DNA of 64,000 nt from Zygaena filipendulae (Eukaryota; Arthropoda; Insecta; Lepidoptera; Zygaenidae), in contig OU015649.1 in the NCBI GenBank assembly GCA_907165275.2, positions 6,478,001 to 6,542,000 of the forward strand. The letters run 5' to 3'. The notes beneath the pieces are model-generated. The model searched no databases, was not told where the DNA came from, and was given only the letters and a program-made list of their open reading frames with translations. This document shows, one piece after another, positions 41,701 to 49,489 of the stretch (position 1 is its first letter; each line of letters begins with the position of its first letter). The position numbers were made by a program, and so were the translations under genes.

Positions 41701-44700
41701 GTGCAAGCAGATAAAAGTTCAATACCAAATGCAGCCTGGAGAGAGCGTTGAATAATGCAATCGCATGGGAATAATCATTTGTTTGCAAACAATTGCGATA
41801 AGTGTTACTTTCAACGATACGATAAGTAACGCAACCTGGAAAATCTTTGTTCTGTTTGTTTTTTTGTTGTTTGTAAGTATCTATATACTTATTTATTACC
41901 AAGTACAGACACTATGACAAGATTTTTTCTATAGTAAAGTCACGAAAAGGAAATCCACAATCTATTTCGTAAAGATCCTCTCTTTTTTATATCCTTTCTT
42001 TGTTTATTTGTAGAGACAATCTATGGAATTGTCGGACTGATTCATAAAAACATATTTCACTTATTGAAAGCACAGTAGTAACTTATTATGATTTATTTTA
42101 ATTTGGAAATTTTAAGGGGAAACAGCTTAGTAAAACATAACATTTTTTCTCACACATTACTCAACCTAAAAATGTTGATGAAAATGCAGAAATGAAGACA
42201 AGAATGAAGTGTGCTTGAGTGAAGAGTTAGTTTTACTGAATTGAAATTTATATTAATGCCTTTAATCCCTACTTATATTATAAATGCGAAAATAACTCTG
42301 TCTGTCTGTCTGTCTGACTGTTACGCTTTCACGCCTAGGCGGCTCAACCGATCATCATGAAATTTTGCATAGACATTGTCAGGGGTACAGAGAAGGATAT
42401 AGGGTATTTTTGGTCCTGGATTTCCCGCGGGATCTCCGAAATTAATGCGGGTGAAACCGCGGGGAAAAGCTAGTAAGTAATAAATTAATAATTAATTTGT
42501 TAATAACATTTTTTATTTAAAATAATCTTATCTTACTAACGAGAGATAAGTTGCTAAGTTTCTCTGTTTGTTTGAATGTTCGAACCTCAGCTCAGCATCA
42601 ATTGCAGCGTCTAGAAATAAACGTCACAAAACGTATGCTTCGAATAGAAATTCTGTTTGTTTCAGGCGGTACTGTGTCCCTTGGCGCTCGACACCCTCCT
42701 ACACGGTACAAACAGTGCAGACGGTGAACTGAAACACTCTGAACAACTGATGAGATTCATAATTCAGGCCATCCTCATCACCACTCCCATCGGCTTCTTG
42801 CTCACTAAGTGTCTCGGGCCGATTTTACTCAGAGAAACAATTATGGACTGCTCAGAAGGTAGGAAGACCTGGGCTGTGTTTTATAGTATTTTTGGGAAAT
42901 TAAAAACGACTTTTTTGTTTATTATCTTTACATAGCTACATACATTATAAAACGAAATCTAAAATAAAATTCTGTAAAAAAAAAGATAAAAGAAATTGTA
43001 AATTATTCTTGCCAAATTTCTGTGTAGTGTGAATGTGTGTGTGTCTGTTGTGCAAAAAAAAATCCTCCGCTGCGTTTGTCTGTCTGTCTATTCACGATAA
43101 ACTAAAAACTACTAAACGTATTTTCATTTTACATAATTTTTTCAAGGTTTTGTATAAATTGGTTGAAATATAACGATAATTGTTGGAGGTGTCGGATAAT
43201 AGTATATTTCATTACAAGTGTGGAAAGGCTGTCATTGCAAAGAGTTCCGACAAATGTCGACCCGAGCCGAGGCGCAGCCGAAGGTGAGGGTTGACAGTCG
43301 GAACTCTTTGCAATGACGGTTTCGCACGTGTACTGAACAACTATTTTTAATACAGTTGCGAAAAAATTAAGCAATTTAATAAAATATCAAAAACACAATA
43401 AACTCAACTAAGTTCCAACTGTGATCAAAAGATGGCGCTAGTCGTATTAGTTACCTTCTCTCTGAGTAATGCGAAACCTACGTTTCGCAATGCAAAAAGT
43501 GTGTCAAAGTCGTGTCGCCATTTTTGACAGTTGGGAAAGAGAACGCACGAGTTCGGAAAAGGTAAAGAAAAAGCTCGAGTATGTAATAGCCCACTTCCCG
43601 AACGCTATACGTCCCTGCAATATGCCACTTTTTGAGCAACTGTATTAAAAAATACTTTTTTACGCTTTTACGCGTTAATTACATAACCGGTCCCACGACA
43701 TGTTGCATACACATTGTCAGGGGTAGGTACAGAGAAGGACATTCGGCACTTTTTATTCTGGAATTCCCGAAGGAACTCCGAGATTACCGCGGCTGAAACT
43801 GAGCTGAAGTGACTGAAGAAACTGAGTGGTAGCACAAACCAATAATAATATTACCTGTTTTTTGTCTTTTTTGGTTATTTTTATCTTTTTAGTGTGGGGC
43901 ATTTTTGTATTTTTTTAATTCAGTAGTTTAATTTTTTTGTTAAAGTTTTGTTTAATTTTTGCTTTTAAATGGTTTGGTTTATAATTTGTCTACGTTACAA
44001 TAGCCTAACGTCAACAGCTCATAACCTTGTACAAAATATCGCTTTTCCCGATGCGGGGACGTTAATGTTGAGGAGTTCTCCTGCTACTTCACCATCAGCT
44101 CCATTTCACCATTTGCATTGTAATACATACATTGCTTGGCAAGCATTTTAAAGTAATCGACTCGCAAACTGTGAAATACTTATTATTCAGTAGTTCCGGT
44201 GGCCATCTATGGTCATCATCATCAGTTCCACTTCATCAATTGGTCATTGTCGAAAGAAAATTGACAATTTACTATAAAAAATACCCAAATCGCTATAGGT
44301 GTGCTTATAATATATAAAGAGTTCCCTCGATTTCTCCAAGATCCCATCATTAGATCCTGATTTCAGGACAATGGGACTAAAAGAGAAGCACCAGCTTTTG
44401 AATAAAAAACAATCATCAAAATCGGTTTACCCAGTCGAAAGGTATGAGGTAGCAAACATAAAAAAACATACGCGTTAAATTGAGAACCTCCCCCCTTTTG
44501 AAGTCGGTTAAAAATACACAAACACGCCAAACGCGTGTTACTCTAGATTGTGCAGTGATACCATGTAATTTTTATCTAGTGCAAGTAGCAACGTTATGCT
44601 CTGAAAACCATGGTCGGCAAAATTATGGTGTATTTTTTTAGTTGTTTCTGCAGGTTCTTTTTGGTTGTCCAATGGGTTACGAAAATAAAGTCGCTCCCGC

Positions 44701-44822
44701 CACCATAACGTGTGCTCGAAAATGTTTTATACTTATAGATACATTATTTTAATTTTACAGACGCCGCTGCAGTCAAAAGATCGTCGCAAAATGAAATTGA
44801 TGGCAGATCGACGTTATTTTAA
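26734..44822 (+). CDS. SLC9B-like: NHA gene 2: tandem paralogue of gene 1, CPA2/SLC9B family, 11 coding exons, about 513 aa
   Basis: The preferred join is 26734-26743, 27920-27989, 28956-29056, 30232-30460, 31383-31552, 37299-37519, 37877-38048, 38289-38443, 41044-41202, 42666-42858 and 44761-44822. All borders are GT/AG and the intron phases equal those of gene 1. An alternative start at 27886 within a longer exon 2 gives 521 aa. The protein has about 13 hydrophobic segments and AGGVDTA (Asp240-Thr241) in place of Asp-Asp. The SPAVVVP signature is changed to SCAVVIP, and Arg399 and Lys425 are kept in a loop two residues shorter than in gene 1. It is probably a membrane transporter of the same type as its neighbour but clearly diverged. 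Several MITEs sit in its introns without touching exons. The core is firm; the first exon is tentative. Confidence 0.88.
26744..27919. other. Proposed intron 1 of NHA gene 2 (or promoter region, if the start is at 27886)
   Basis: AT-rich with no exon or intact repeat recognised. If translation starts at 27886, this is upstream sequence instead. Confidence 0.3.
27886..27989 (+). CDS. NHA gene 2 exon 2 (27920-27989, or start exon from ATG 27886)
   Basis: The donor is GTGAGTAAG, nearly identical to the exon 2 donor of gene 1, in phase 2 after Lys-Thr. The frame is open from ATG 27886. An acceptor (ATATCTCAG) ends at 27919, and entry there in phase 1 reproduces the intron phases of gene 1. It encodes a polar tail with an acidic patch (FVDEEVKT). 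Confidence 0.7.
28028..28290 (-). repeat. Dispersed repeat with GAGCTTCGCTC head and AAGAATTGCTCGTTTAAAG end
   Basis: The block ACCGAGCTTCGCTCG...ACCAAATTTCATGAAAATC...GAGCCGTTTCCGAGATTCAG...TATATACAAGAATTGCTCG has the layout of a Helitron-like repeat in reverse. Recalled as a common moth repeat; class not proven here. Confidence 0.45.
28680..28879 (+). repeat. Helitron-like unit, diverged
   Basis: Starts near ACCTATATAAAAACAAACTGC and ends CTCACGCGGGTGAAACGGAGGGGCACAGC. In intron 2 of NHA gene 2, just before exon 3. Confidence 0.45.
28956..29056 (+). CDS. NHA gene 2 coding exon 3
   Basis: The acceptor is CTTTCAG and the donor is GTAAGT, phases 2 to 1, 101 nt against 104 nt in gene 1. It encodes a charged segment (SDKNEKKYFKN) leading into the first hydrophobic helix (VHYLTLSTIG). 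Confidence 0.85.
29104..29260 (-). repeat. LINE 3' end, copy 1 (reverse orientation)
   Basis: AAATTCAGAATATCTTTATTACTTAGGATCGGTACAA... matches 45170-45320 nearly base for base. Reversed, it ends in AATAAAGATATT-type sequence, typical of a LINE 3' end. No coding part is attached. Confidence 0.55.
29326..29559 (-). mobile_element. Helitron-like unit with long GACA microsatellite
   Basis: Runs from CTAGCCGGTCCCCGTGG to TTTATAATATTAATAGGGA, flanked by A and T. The internal (GACA)n run is at about 29480-29515. Intron 3 of NHA gene 2. Confidence 0.7.
29562..29748 (-). repeat. Second Helitron-like unit, adjacent
   Basis: Starts CTAGCTGTGCCCTGCGGTTTC two bases after the previous unit. The 5' head is a diverged ATATATAAAAATG. 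Same orientation. Confidence 0.55.
30232..30460 (+). CDS. NHA gene 2 coding exon 4
   Basis: The acceptor is TTGTAAAG (weak polypyrimidine tract) and the donor is GTATGAGT, phases 1 to 2. It encodes a Trp-rich first segment and LPPLLAALLTGILARNLNIL, matching the G-x-L-x-RN helix of the family. It is much GC-richer than the flanks. Confidence 0.9.
30616..30974. mobile_element. Mariner-like MITE with TA target, copy 1
   Basis: Terminal inverted repeats CAACGTGTTAATGAATTAAC and GTTAATTCGTTAACACGTTG are flanked by TA on both sides. 359 bp, no ORF, containing GGCGCGGGCGTAGCGCTTGG. Copies at 63358-63705 and, partial, 54670-54890. Intron 4 of NHA gene 2. Confidence 0.7.
31383..31552 (+). CDS. NHA gene 2 coding exon 5
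   Basis: The acceptor is ATTTACCAG and the donor is GTGAGA, phases 2 to 1, 170 nt as in gene 1. It encodes VVILGKASLGWDL and a membrane segment ending in FPWIWG, aligned throughout with exon 5 of gene 1. Confidence 0.93.
31571..32194. mobile_element. 620-bp terminal-inverted-repeat element, copy 1
   Basis: The ends AATAGGG(TAG)GTACTTGCATGAA and TTCATGCAAGTCCCTATT are inverted repeats. The body (GATAAAGATATC, GACGTCA, TGCATCGGTAAGATGCATT) is repeated in inverted orientation at 55049-55683. No coding frame is seen. Intron 5 of NHA gene 2, 18 bp after exon 5. Confidence 0.65.
32200..32770. repeat. Possible foldback repeat with TTATCCTAGGGG/CCGAGGATAA ends
   Basis: GTACATTGTTATCCTAGGGGTGAAAG at 32210 and CTCCCGAGGATAACACTGTGC at 32290 form a weak inverted pair, and CTCCCTAGGGCTGAAAAGG appears at 32706. 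It looks like a decayed palindromic repeat; boundaries are uncertain. Confidence 0.3.
32830..32987 (+). repeat. Helitron-like 3' fragment
   Basis: GGATTTCCCGAGGGAGCTCC...ACAGGAGTGAAACCATAGAGAACAGCTAG|T. The head is missing. Confidence 0.45.
32990..34095. other. Intron 5 of NHA gene 2, no recognised feature
   Basis: AT-rich, with a minus-strand frame at 33212-33433 that shows no domain. Nothing else seen. Confidence 0.3.
34096..34260. other. GC-rich patch in intron 5 of NHA gene 2
   Basis: CpG-dense stretch (GTCGCGTCGCACGAACGCGCCGC) in otherwise AT-rich DNA. It could be the edge of a transposable element or an internal promoter; no exon is supported. Confidence 0.3.
34229..34374. repeat. Repeat shared with 19055-19177
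   Basis: GCGCGCTACGGTGGCAAGTAAGG, GAGCAAATGCTCTAACTTT and CCTAAAACGGTGAATTTAA run parallel to the copy in gene 1 intron 8. Its end was hit by the palindromic MITE that starts at 34376. Confidence 0.55.
34376..34602. mobile_element. Palindromic Harbinger-type MITE, copy 1 (TAA target duplication)
   Basis: The 227-bp element is almost wholly palindromic: CCGCCGCACTCAGAGTCGAC ... GTCGACTCTGAGTGCGGCGG, with arms of about 105 bp. It is flanked by TAA at 34373-34375 and 34603-34605. A 3-bp TWA duplication is typical of PIF/Harbinger elements. No ORF. Confidence 0.8.
34655..34770 (-). repeat. Helitron-like fragment, reverse orientation
   Basis: AAGCTGTGCCCCGCGTTTACACC...CTCCTTATAACATCAGCGAATTAG...CCGTTTCGGAGATTCAC. 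Termini lost. Confidence 0.45.
34771..37298. other. Remainder of intron 5 of NHA gene 2
   Basis: Mostly AT-rich. It holds a half copy of the 9-kb foldback MITE (34939-34975), a GC-rich patch at 35365-35480 with no recognised product, and a block at 36099-36155 shared with 705-840. Open frames at 35816-36193 (minus) and 36589-36948 (plus) show no domain. Confidence 0.35.
37299..37519 (+). CDS. NHA gene 2 coding exon 6 (ion-binding core)
   Basis: The acceptor is TATTGCAG and the donor is GTAAGC, phases 1 to 0. It encodes SVSCAVVIP, where Cys replaces the Pro of the family signature, and TAGGVDTALSVG, again with Asp-Thr instead of Asp-Asp. It is separated from exon 5 by a 5.7-kb intron full of repeats. 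Confidence 0.93.
37809..37831. repeat. GT microsatellite in intron 6 of NHA gene 2
   Basis: An uninterrupted TG run of about 22 bp lies 45 bp upstream of exon 7. Confidence 0.8.
37877..38048 (+). CDS. NHA gene 2 coding exon 7
   Basis: The acceptor is ATCCACAG and the donor is GTTAGT, phases 0 to 1, 172 nt. It encodes a Gly-rich helix, a strikingly His-rich loop (HSHDHYHQE) and a second helix ending in EWGGTG. The His cluster replaces the DHNDPY loop of gene 1. Confidence 0.93.
38289..38443 (+). CDS. NHA gene 2 coding exon 8
   Basis: The acceptor is TTTTTCAG and the donor is GTGAGT, phases 1 to 0, 155 nt. It encodes GVAVLACNATAA, the basic loop WARRGW and EPVLFAYTGTFFV, aligned residue for residue with exon 8 of gene 1. 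Confidence 0.93.
38560..39480. other. Intron 8 of NHA gene 2, no recognised feature
   Basis: AT-rich without exon or repeat that I can name, up to the T-run at 39502 where the CCGACTTCC repeat starts. Confidence 0.3.
39496..40697 (+). repeat. CCGACTTCC repeat family, copy 3 (most complete)
   Basis: A T-run is followed by CACCGATTACTCGAAGATGG, two tandem copies of a 280-bp unit (39555-39835 and 39840-40080), a linker, and a palindromic tail (40336-40692) ending TTTTTGGAAGTCGGTTTT. Each unit keeps an open frame (ERVYSQLGPIATKSGSDD...). Probably a non-autonomous DNA element; class unknown. Confidence 0.65.
40336..40692. repeat. Foldback module, about 120-bp arms
   Basis: AAAACCGACTTCCAAAAACACA...GGTTTGTGCTACCACTGATCGGT is mirrored by ACCGATTAGTGGTAGCACAAACC...TGTTTTTGGAAGTCGGTTTT. 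Because of the symmetry, both strands show similar 76-residue open frames, which are not genes. Confidence 0.85.
41044..41202 (+). CDS. NHA gene 2 coding exon 9 (conserved Arg and Lys)
   Basis: The acceptor is CTTTTTTCAG and the donor is GTGAGA, phase 0 to 0, 159 nt (two codons fewer than gene 1). It encodes SVRLALAFLVC and VWIPKSIVE, keeping the family Arg and Lys. Confidence 0.93.
41368..41604. mobile_element. Palindromic Harbinger-type MITE, copy 2 (TTA target duplication)
   Basis: 237 bp, with the same CCGCCGCACTCAGAGTCGAC termini and palindromic body as 34376-34602. It is flanked by TTA at 41365-41367 and 41605-41607. Intron 9 of NHA gene 2. Confidence 0.8.
42266..42473 (+). mobile_element. 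Helitron-like unit, 208 bp, well preserved
   Basis: A|TCCCTACTTATATTATAAATG, then (CTGT)n, GTTACGCTTTCACGCC, GTCAGGGGTACAGAGAAGG, TTTCCCGCGGGATCTCC and GGGTGAAACCGCGGGGAAAAGCTAG|T. A good reference copy for the family in this window. Intron 9 of NHA gene 2. Confidence 0.75.
42666..42858 (+). CDS. NHA gene 2 coding exon 10
   Basis: The acceptor is TGTTTCAG and the donor is GTAGGA, phases 0 to 1. It encodes ALDTLLHG, a charged loop and the last helix ILITTPIGFLLTKCLGP, which matches the family's ITAPIGSLLIGLLGP very closely. Confidence 0.94.
43231..43317. repeat. 21-bp perfect inverted repeat around a GC-rich loop
   Basis: GTCATTGCAAAGAGTTCCGAC at 43231-43251 is mirrored exactly at 43297-43317, with a CpG-rich 45-bp loop. 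It adjoins the MITE at 43351. Intron 10 of NHA gene 2. Confidence 0.8.
43351..43644. mobile_element. MITE flanked by TTAA (piggyBac-type target)
   Basis: Starts TACAGTTGC and ends GCAACTGTA, with TTAA at 43347-43350 and 43645-43648. 294 bp, no ORF. A TTAA duplication is typical of piggyBac-type insertion; the superfamily call is by target site only. Confidence 0.6.
43655..43810 (+). repeat. Helitron-like fragment
   Basis: TTACGCTTTTACGCGTTAA...CACATTGTCAGGGGTAGGTACAGAGAAGG...GAATTCCCGAAGGAACTCC. The end is degenerate. Confidence 0.5.
43824..44512 (-). repeat. CCGACTTCC repeat family, copy 4, reverse orientation
   Basis: From GTGGTAGCACAAACCAATAATAATATTAC (tail) to CCTTTTGAAGTCGGTTAAAAA (reverse of the 5' terminus). 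Only one 280-bp unit remains. Intron 10 of NHA gene 2. Confidence 0.6.
44761..44822 (+). CDS. NHA gene 2 coding exon 11 (C-terminus and stop)
   Basis: The acceptor is AATTTTACAG. The phase-1 entry gives a short polar tail (DAAAVKRSSQNEIDGRSTLF) and a TAA at 44820. An ATTAAA poly(A) signal follows about 125 bp later. Confidence 0.8.
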
Positions 44823-44947
44823 AAAGGATAGAACATTTTTAGAGAATTTAACTAGCCATATTCCATAAGTAGATTTCATATTTGCTTTTACAGTTTATAA
44901 TATAGTTATTTTTATCATAATTTGTATTTATCTAATATGTGCTGAAA

Positions 44948-44953
44948 ATTAAA
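44948..44953 (+). terminator. Poly(A) signal of NHA gene 2
   Basis: ATTAAA, the common variant signal, lies 126 bp after the stop codon and is followed by T-rich sequence. A 3' UTR of about 150 nt is implied. Confidence 0.5.
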
Positions 44954-45169
44954 GAAACTATGTACTTAACATATTTTTTTTATATTCTTTACTGTTTTTT
45001 TTTTTTTCTATTATTTACCATCAGAATTCAGATTATACACAAATGTACAATGTACAAAGAAAACTAACAAAAACATGGTTCATTTTGCACCAAACACATA
45101 GATAGAGGTGATATAATTTGGTGATCAAACAACGAAGTGTTTAGTCGTCCACTAAGCAGCATATTATTA

Positions 45170-45320
45170 GTCAAAATTCAAAATATCTTTATTACTTAGG
45201 ATCGGTACAATCACTTATAATCGTCAAAGTTCTTAAAATTAAATTGAAATTACCGTCAGTTCGGAACGCGCGCTCTACTGAGAAGAACTGACAAGAAACT
45301 CAGCAGGGTTATCTTTTTTA
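45170..45320 (-). repeat. LINE 3' end, copy 2 (reverse orientation)
   Basis: Near-identical to 29104-29260: AATATCTTTATTACTTAGGATCGGTACAA...CAGTTCGGAACGCGCGCTC...GAGAAGAACTGACAAG. Confidence 0.55.
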
Positions 45321-45552
45321 TGATTGGTACAATCAGGTAGTTAAGTACCGACTACTTACTTATAAAATAGGATTACAAAAAATAAATTAATAAAGAGAGA
45401 CAATAATAGAGCAATTCATATCCAAACATTTGCATCATTTAAAAAAATCTACTACGCTATAATATGCTTTATCGCATAATTTGTGTTTAATAAAGGTAAA
45501 GGTTAGGTCGTCCACTAAACAACATGAATTCTTAAAAGAGAGGTTGTCAATA

Positions 45553-45860
45553 TATCTATATATGTAAAAGAAAGTCGTGTTAGTTACACTATTTATAACT
45601 TAAGAACGACCGAACCGATTTGGCTGAAAATTGGTGGGGAGGTAGAACCAGGAAACGGACATAGGATACTTTTTATCCCGGAATTCCCGCAGGAACTCCG
45701 AAATTAATGTCGGTGAAATCTCATGAAATTTTGCATACTTAGGTACACATTGTCAGGGGTACAGAGAAGGACATAGGGTAGGTACTTTGCATTCCGGAAT
45801 TCCTGCGGGATCTCCGAAATTTCCGCGGGTGAAACCGCAGGGAACGCTACGGTGATATAT
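45553..45860 (+). repeat. Composite Helitron-like sequence
   Basis: A TCTATATATGTAAAAG head is followed by two successive sets of the GACATAGG...TTCCCGCAGGAACTCC and CCGCGGGTGAAACCGC blocks, so one copy is inserted in or fused to another. Confidence 0.5.
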
Positions 45861-46009
45861 TTACGCTAGTTGTAAATATATCACCATAAAATTGTAAATA
45901 CTGTTAGATTATGATCTATCTCGCGAGATCATAAACTGGCAAAATATTGTGAACCGTAACATACTGCTTACAATTTAATACATTTAACGCATTATTATTC
46001 GGTAGATTA

Positions 46010-46198
46010 TCCTACTAATATTACAAATGTGAAAGTGTGGATGTTTGGATGTTTGTTACTCAATCACGCAAAAACGGCTAAATGGATTTGGATGAAATTT
46101 GGCATGCACGTTGTCAGGGGTACAGAGAAGGACTTTCAAACCCGGAATTCCCGCGGGAACTCCGAAATTACCGCGGGTGAAACCGCGGGGCACAGCTA
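46010..46198 (+). mobile_element. Helitron-like unit
   Basis: TCCTACTAATATTACAAATG to CCGCGGGTGAAACCGCGGGGCACAGCTAT; the terminal CTAG has become CTAT. Confidence 0.65.
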
Positions 46199-46885
46199 TT
46201 AATAAATAATTATAGTTAGGTTTGGACTGCTGACTAAGTCGCGCGAGCCAAGCGAGCGAGCGTAGCGAGCGTACCGCGGGACCGGCTGGCAATGCGCCAA
46301 AGACAGTGTTACGGTTCACGATCTTTTGAAAATTTACAATCTCGTCAGTGTGCAAAAAAAAGGTTAGGAAAGTTCAAATACATTTTGCGTTTAGCGGACG
46401 ATTATTATTATTCGTCCGTTTAGTGGACGACTAGTAACAGCCATCAAACAAACGACATCACTTGAAAGCGAAACGTGGCGTTTAATAATTTGCGTATGAA
46501 GATACCTAACCTAAAGACTACTCTGAAAGTACAAACTTTTTTTTAGTAAGTATAATATTCTCTGCCCTAAAATCGTCTAGTTCAATAATTAATTTTGCAA
46601 CCTTTTTGACATGAGCGCTATCTAGTGAACTTTTCCGGAACTCTATTGTAAAGGAAAACTTAATTCTGTAGCTTAGAAATTGAGCACAGAAGGTAAACGT
46701 ATCAGTACAGTCTGGTTTTATTGAGTTGCATTAGTTGTCTAATATTTTCGAAGATGGGACGAAAAGAGTATTTGATTGGTATGAATCCAGCGCCAGTCTT
46801 CTGCTATTATTATATTCGTCAGTCGACATGATTGGAGATTTTATCATGATGAAAATATAGTGCTTAACTTAAAAAACTGAAAAGA

Positions 46886-47118
46886 TCCTACTAATATTAT
46901 AAACGCGAAAGTTTGTACGAATGTATGGATGGATGGATGGATGGATGGATGAATGGATGTTTGTTACCCTTTCAAGCAAAAACTACTGAATGGATTTAAA
47001 TGAAACTTTACAATAATATAGCTTATACATCAGATTAACACATAGTACGTACTTTTTATCCCGGAATTCCCGCGGGATCTCTGAAATTAACGCGGGTGAA
47101 ACCGCGGGGCACAACTAG
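46886..47118 (+). mobile_element. Helitron-like unit with GGAT microsatellite
   Basis: A|TCCTACTAATATTATAAACG, (GGAT)n at about 46926-46950, ACGCGGGTGAAACCGCGGGGCACAACTAG|T. Sister copy of 17967-18186. Confidence 0.75.
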
Positions 47119-47207
47119 TTTTATATAATATAATTATGGTTTTGCATAATTTGAGGAATATTTTCAAAAAACCAAGTACCTACCTATAAATAATTTGCAT
47201 TATTTAA

Positions 47208-47483
47208 CGATCCGATTGGCGCAGTCTGTAGGTCACCATGCCTACCCGCTAATCAAGAGGTTCTGGGTTCGATTCCCGGGGAGGTGCTCTTTATGTGATT
47301 AACACAGGGTTCCATTTTCCAGTCTGGGCGTGTACCTATATTATTTCTATAGCATAATATATAAGTATTTAGTATATACCACGTTTGCTTGGTTTCCACG
47401 ACACAAGTTTAATACAGCTTAGTATGAGGGATCAATTAGATATGTGTGTTGTGAACTGGATTATTATTATTATTAATTATTAA
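47208..47483 (+). mobile_element. tRNA-derived SINE, complete
   Basis: The head carries A box TTGGCGCAGTC (47216-47226) and B box GGTTCGATTCC (47266-47276) at tRNA spacing. It is followed by a body (CAGTCTGGGCGTGTACC...GAGGGATCAATTAG) and a TTA-repeat tail. The first and last seven bases of the tRNA-like part do not pair, so it is a SINE and not a tRNA gene. Confidence 0.8.
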
Positions 47484-48464
47484 CAGTGTTCCCCACTAAG
47501 AACCCCTTCACATAGCGAATCTGTGATATAGCGAAGTAGTCAGTTTTTCAAATTTAATACTGTTGAGTGTAATTGACATACCTAATATAAAAAACTTGAA
47601 TTTGATAAAGTCTGTTTTTTTATGAAAGAATAGAGATTATAACCAAGCGACACTCTCCGCCTCCCACCACTTCCATGCCTCCTCGTACCCCGCAAAAATG
47701 TCCTTGCTAAAGACCGAGGAACCGGTTATTCACTGACAGCTGACAGTTACTGTCAGCTCGCTGTCAACCAAACGATACGAACACACGCACAACACGTGTT
47801 TACTTGTGGGAAAATACTTGAATCAGTTCATTTGTATGGAGTGTCACCGGGCTGACTTTACACTTATTCCGATATTTTAATGTTTTTTTCATAGATTTTA
47901 TTGTATCCGCTATTAATTGTAGAAGTAGTAGGTACTTAAAGTTACTACACGATGTAATTATAAAATCAATGCGACAGGAAAATTTTCATCTTTAGGTATT
48001 CCTGGAATCTAGATGAACATGCCAAAGAACACAATTTTATTTTTAATTAATTCAAATTAACATAATACAGATACTTTATAAAGATTGTATTGCAGATATA
48101 CATATAGATAGGTATAACAGGTATGTATAGGTATACATACAAGTATGGTATTTTTGAAAGTTAAATACGTAGTAGGTACCTACCTGTTAAGTATTATTAT
48201 TATAATTCTTTATGATGATTTTGTGTTGTTTTTATTTTAAATGGTTTAATAAATAGGTAAACAAGTCAATATATAAATAATATAGTAAATCAGTTTCTTT
48301 TTTTGGTTTGTTTGAACGTCTACATATTATATCACGTACAATTTAAAAGACGGGTTTATATAAATTTAAAATGTTCGATTTTAAGTCAACATAGTAATCT
48401 ATATTTATAGTATTATATTATTATTAGTATTATTATATTATTATTGTTATATTATTATTATTGT

Positions 48465-49030
48465 GACGTGGTAGGGGGTAATCTCTGGATCTACTGAACC
48501 AATTTTTAATATTCTTTCACTTATAGGAAGCTACCAGTGGTCCTGAGTGTTATAGCTCAGAGTAAAAAATATATAAATTATATAAATTTTGATTATTTGT
48601 AAAAAATATATAAATTTTTATTTCGGAATTCTCGCAGGAACTCCAAATTTCCAGCGGGTAAAACCACGGAGGAACAACTATCTCTGGATCTACTGAACCG
48701 ATTTTGAAAATTCTTTCACTTATAGGAAGCCACAGTGATCCTGAGTGTCATAGGGTACTTTTATTCCGGAATTCCCGGGGGAACTCCGAATTCCCGTAGG
48801 TAAAATCACGGGGGAACAGCTATCTCTGGATCTAATGAACCAATTTTAAAAATTCTTTCATTTATAGGAGGCTACAGTGATCCTGAGGGACGTAAGGTAC
48901 TGTTTATCCCGGAATCCTCGCGGGAACTCCTGAGTTTGTGGGTTCTAAGGGGTGCTCGCTGGATCTACTGAACCGATTTTGAAAATTATTTCACTTATAG
49001 GAAACTAAAGTGATCCTGAGGGTAAATTCA
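48465..49030 (+). repeat. Partly tandem array of Helitron 3' modules
   Basis: The module ATCTCTGGATCTACTGAACC...CTTTCACTTATAGGAAGC...GATCCTGAG...GGAATTCCCG.GGGAACTCC recurs starting at 48481, 48680, 48822 and (decayed) 48957. The spacings are 199, 142 and about 135 bp. Junctions are at ACAGCT-ATCTCTGG, i.e. where the 3' end of one unit meets the next. Confidence 0.7.
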
Positions 49031-49034
49031 CTGA

Positions 49035-49489
49035 TTTCTTTATTTTGTTGAATTCCCTATTGTCAGGACAAGGTTTATATGAAGGAATTCTTTTAGAAAA
49101 TCCGTGGGAAGAAACGTCGGATTTTTGAATGGTACTTATCTATTATAATATATTAACTAATCAAGAAAATCCAAAAACTACTTGATCCATGAAGCTAGAA
49201 TTTGGCAAAAAGGTAGTTTTGAAGGAAAAGATTTTCATTCCAGAGTTCTAGAGGTAATCCTGATGTTCGCGAGGGTCAAATCGCAATCAATCGCAATAAA
49301 ATAATCATTTAAATCATATTTGTCTAATGCAAAATTTTACTAAGCTTAATTTGTATTGTAAGATCATTGTAAATTCACTACCGAATGAAACTTTAGTAGC
49401 TGGCTAACTTTAGTGACAAATTCCCACCTAAGTAACTAGTGTGTTAATGACTCTTCATCATAGCGAGATTCCTTTAATTAGTAAGTGGC
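49035..49489. other. AT-rich spacer, no recognised feature
   Basis: Decayed Helitron-like words (AAGGAATTC, GTTCGCGAGGGTCAAATCGC) occur up to 49280, then plain sequence to the GC-rich block at 49490. Confidence 0.3.

Noticed and set aside
47208..47290. Possible functional tRNA gene (A and B boxes present)
   Set aside because: The acceptor-stem halves do not pair and a SINE body with a TTA tail follows. The same unit recurs at 11110-11372 and 1320-1426.
45553..49030. Third NHA paralogue downstream of gene 2
   Set aside because: I looked for the WIPK, GG[LV]DT and WGGT exon signatures downstream of 44822 and found none; the region consists of repeats.
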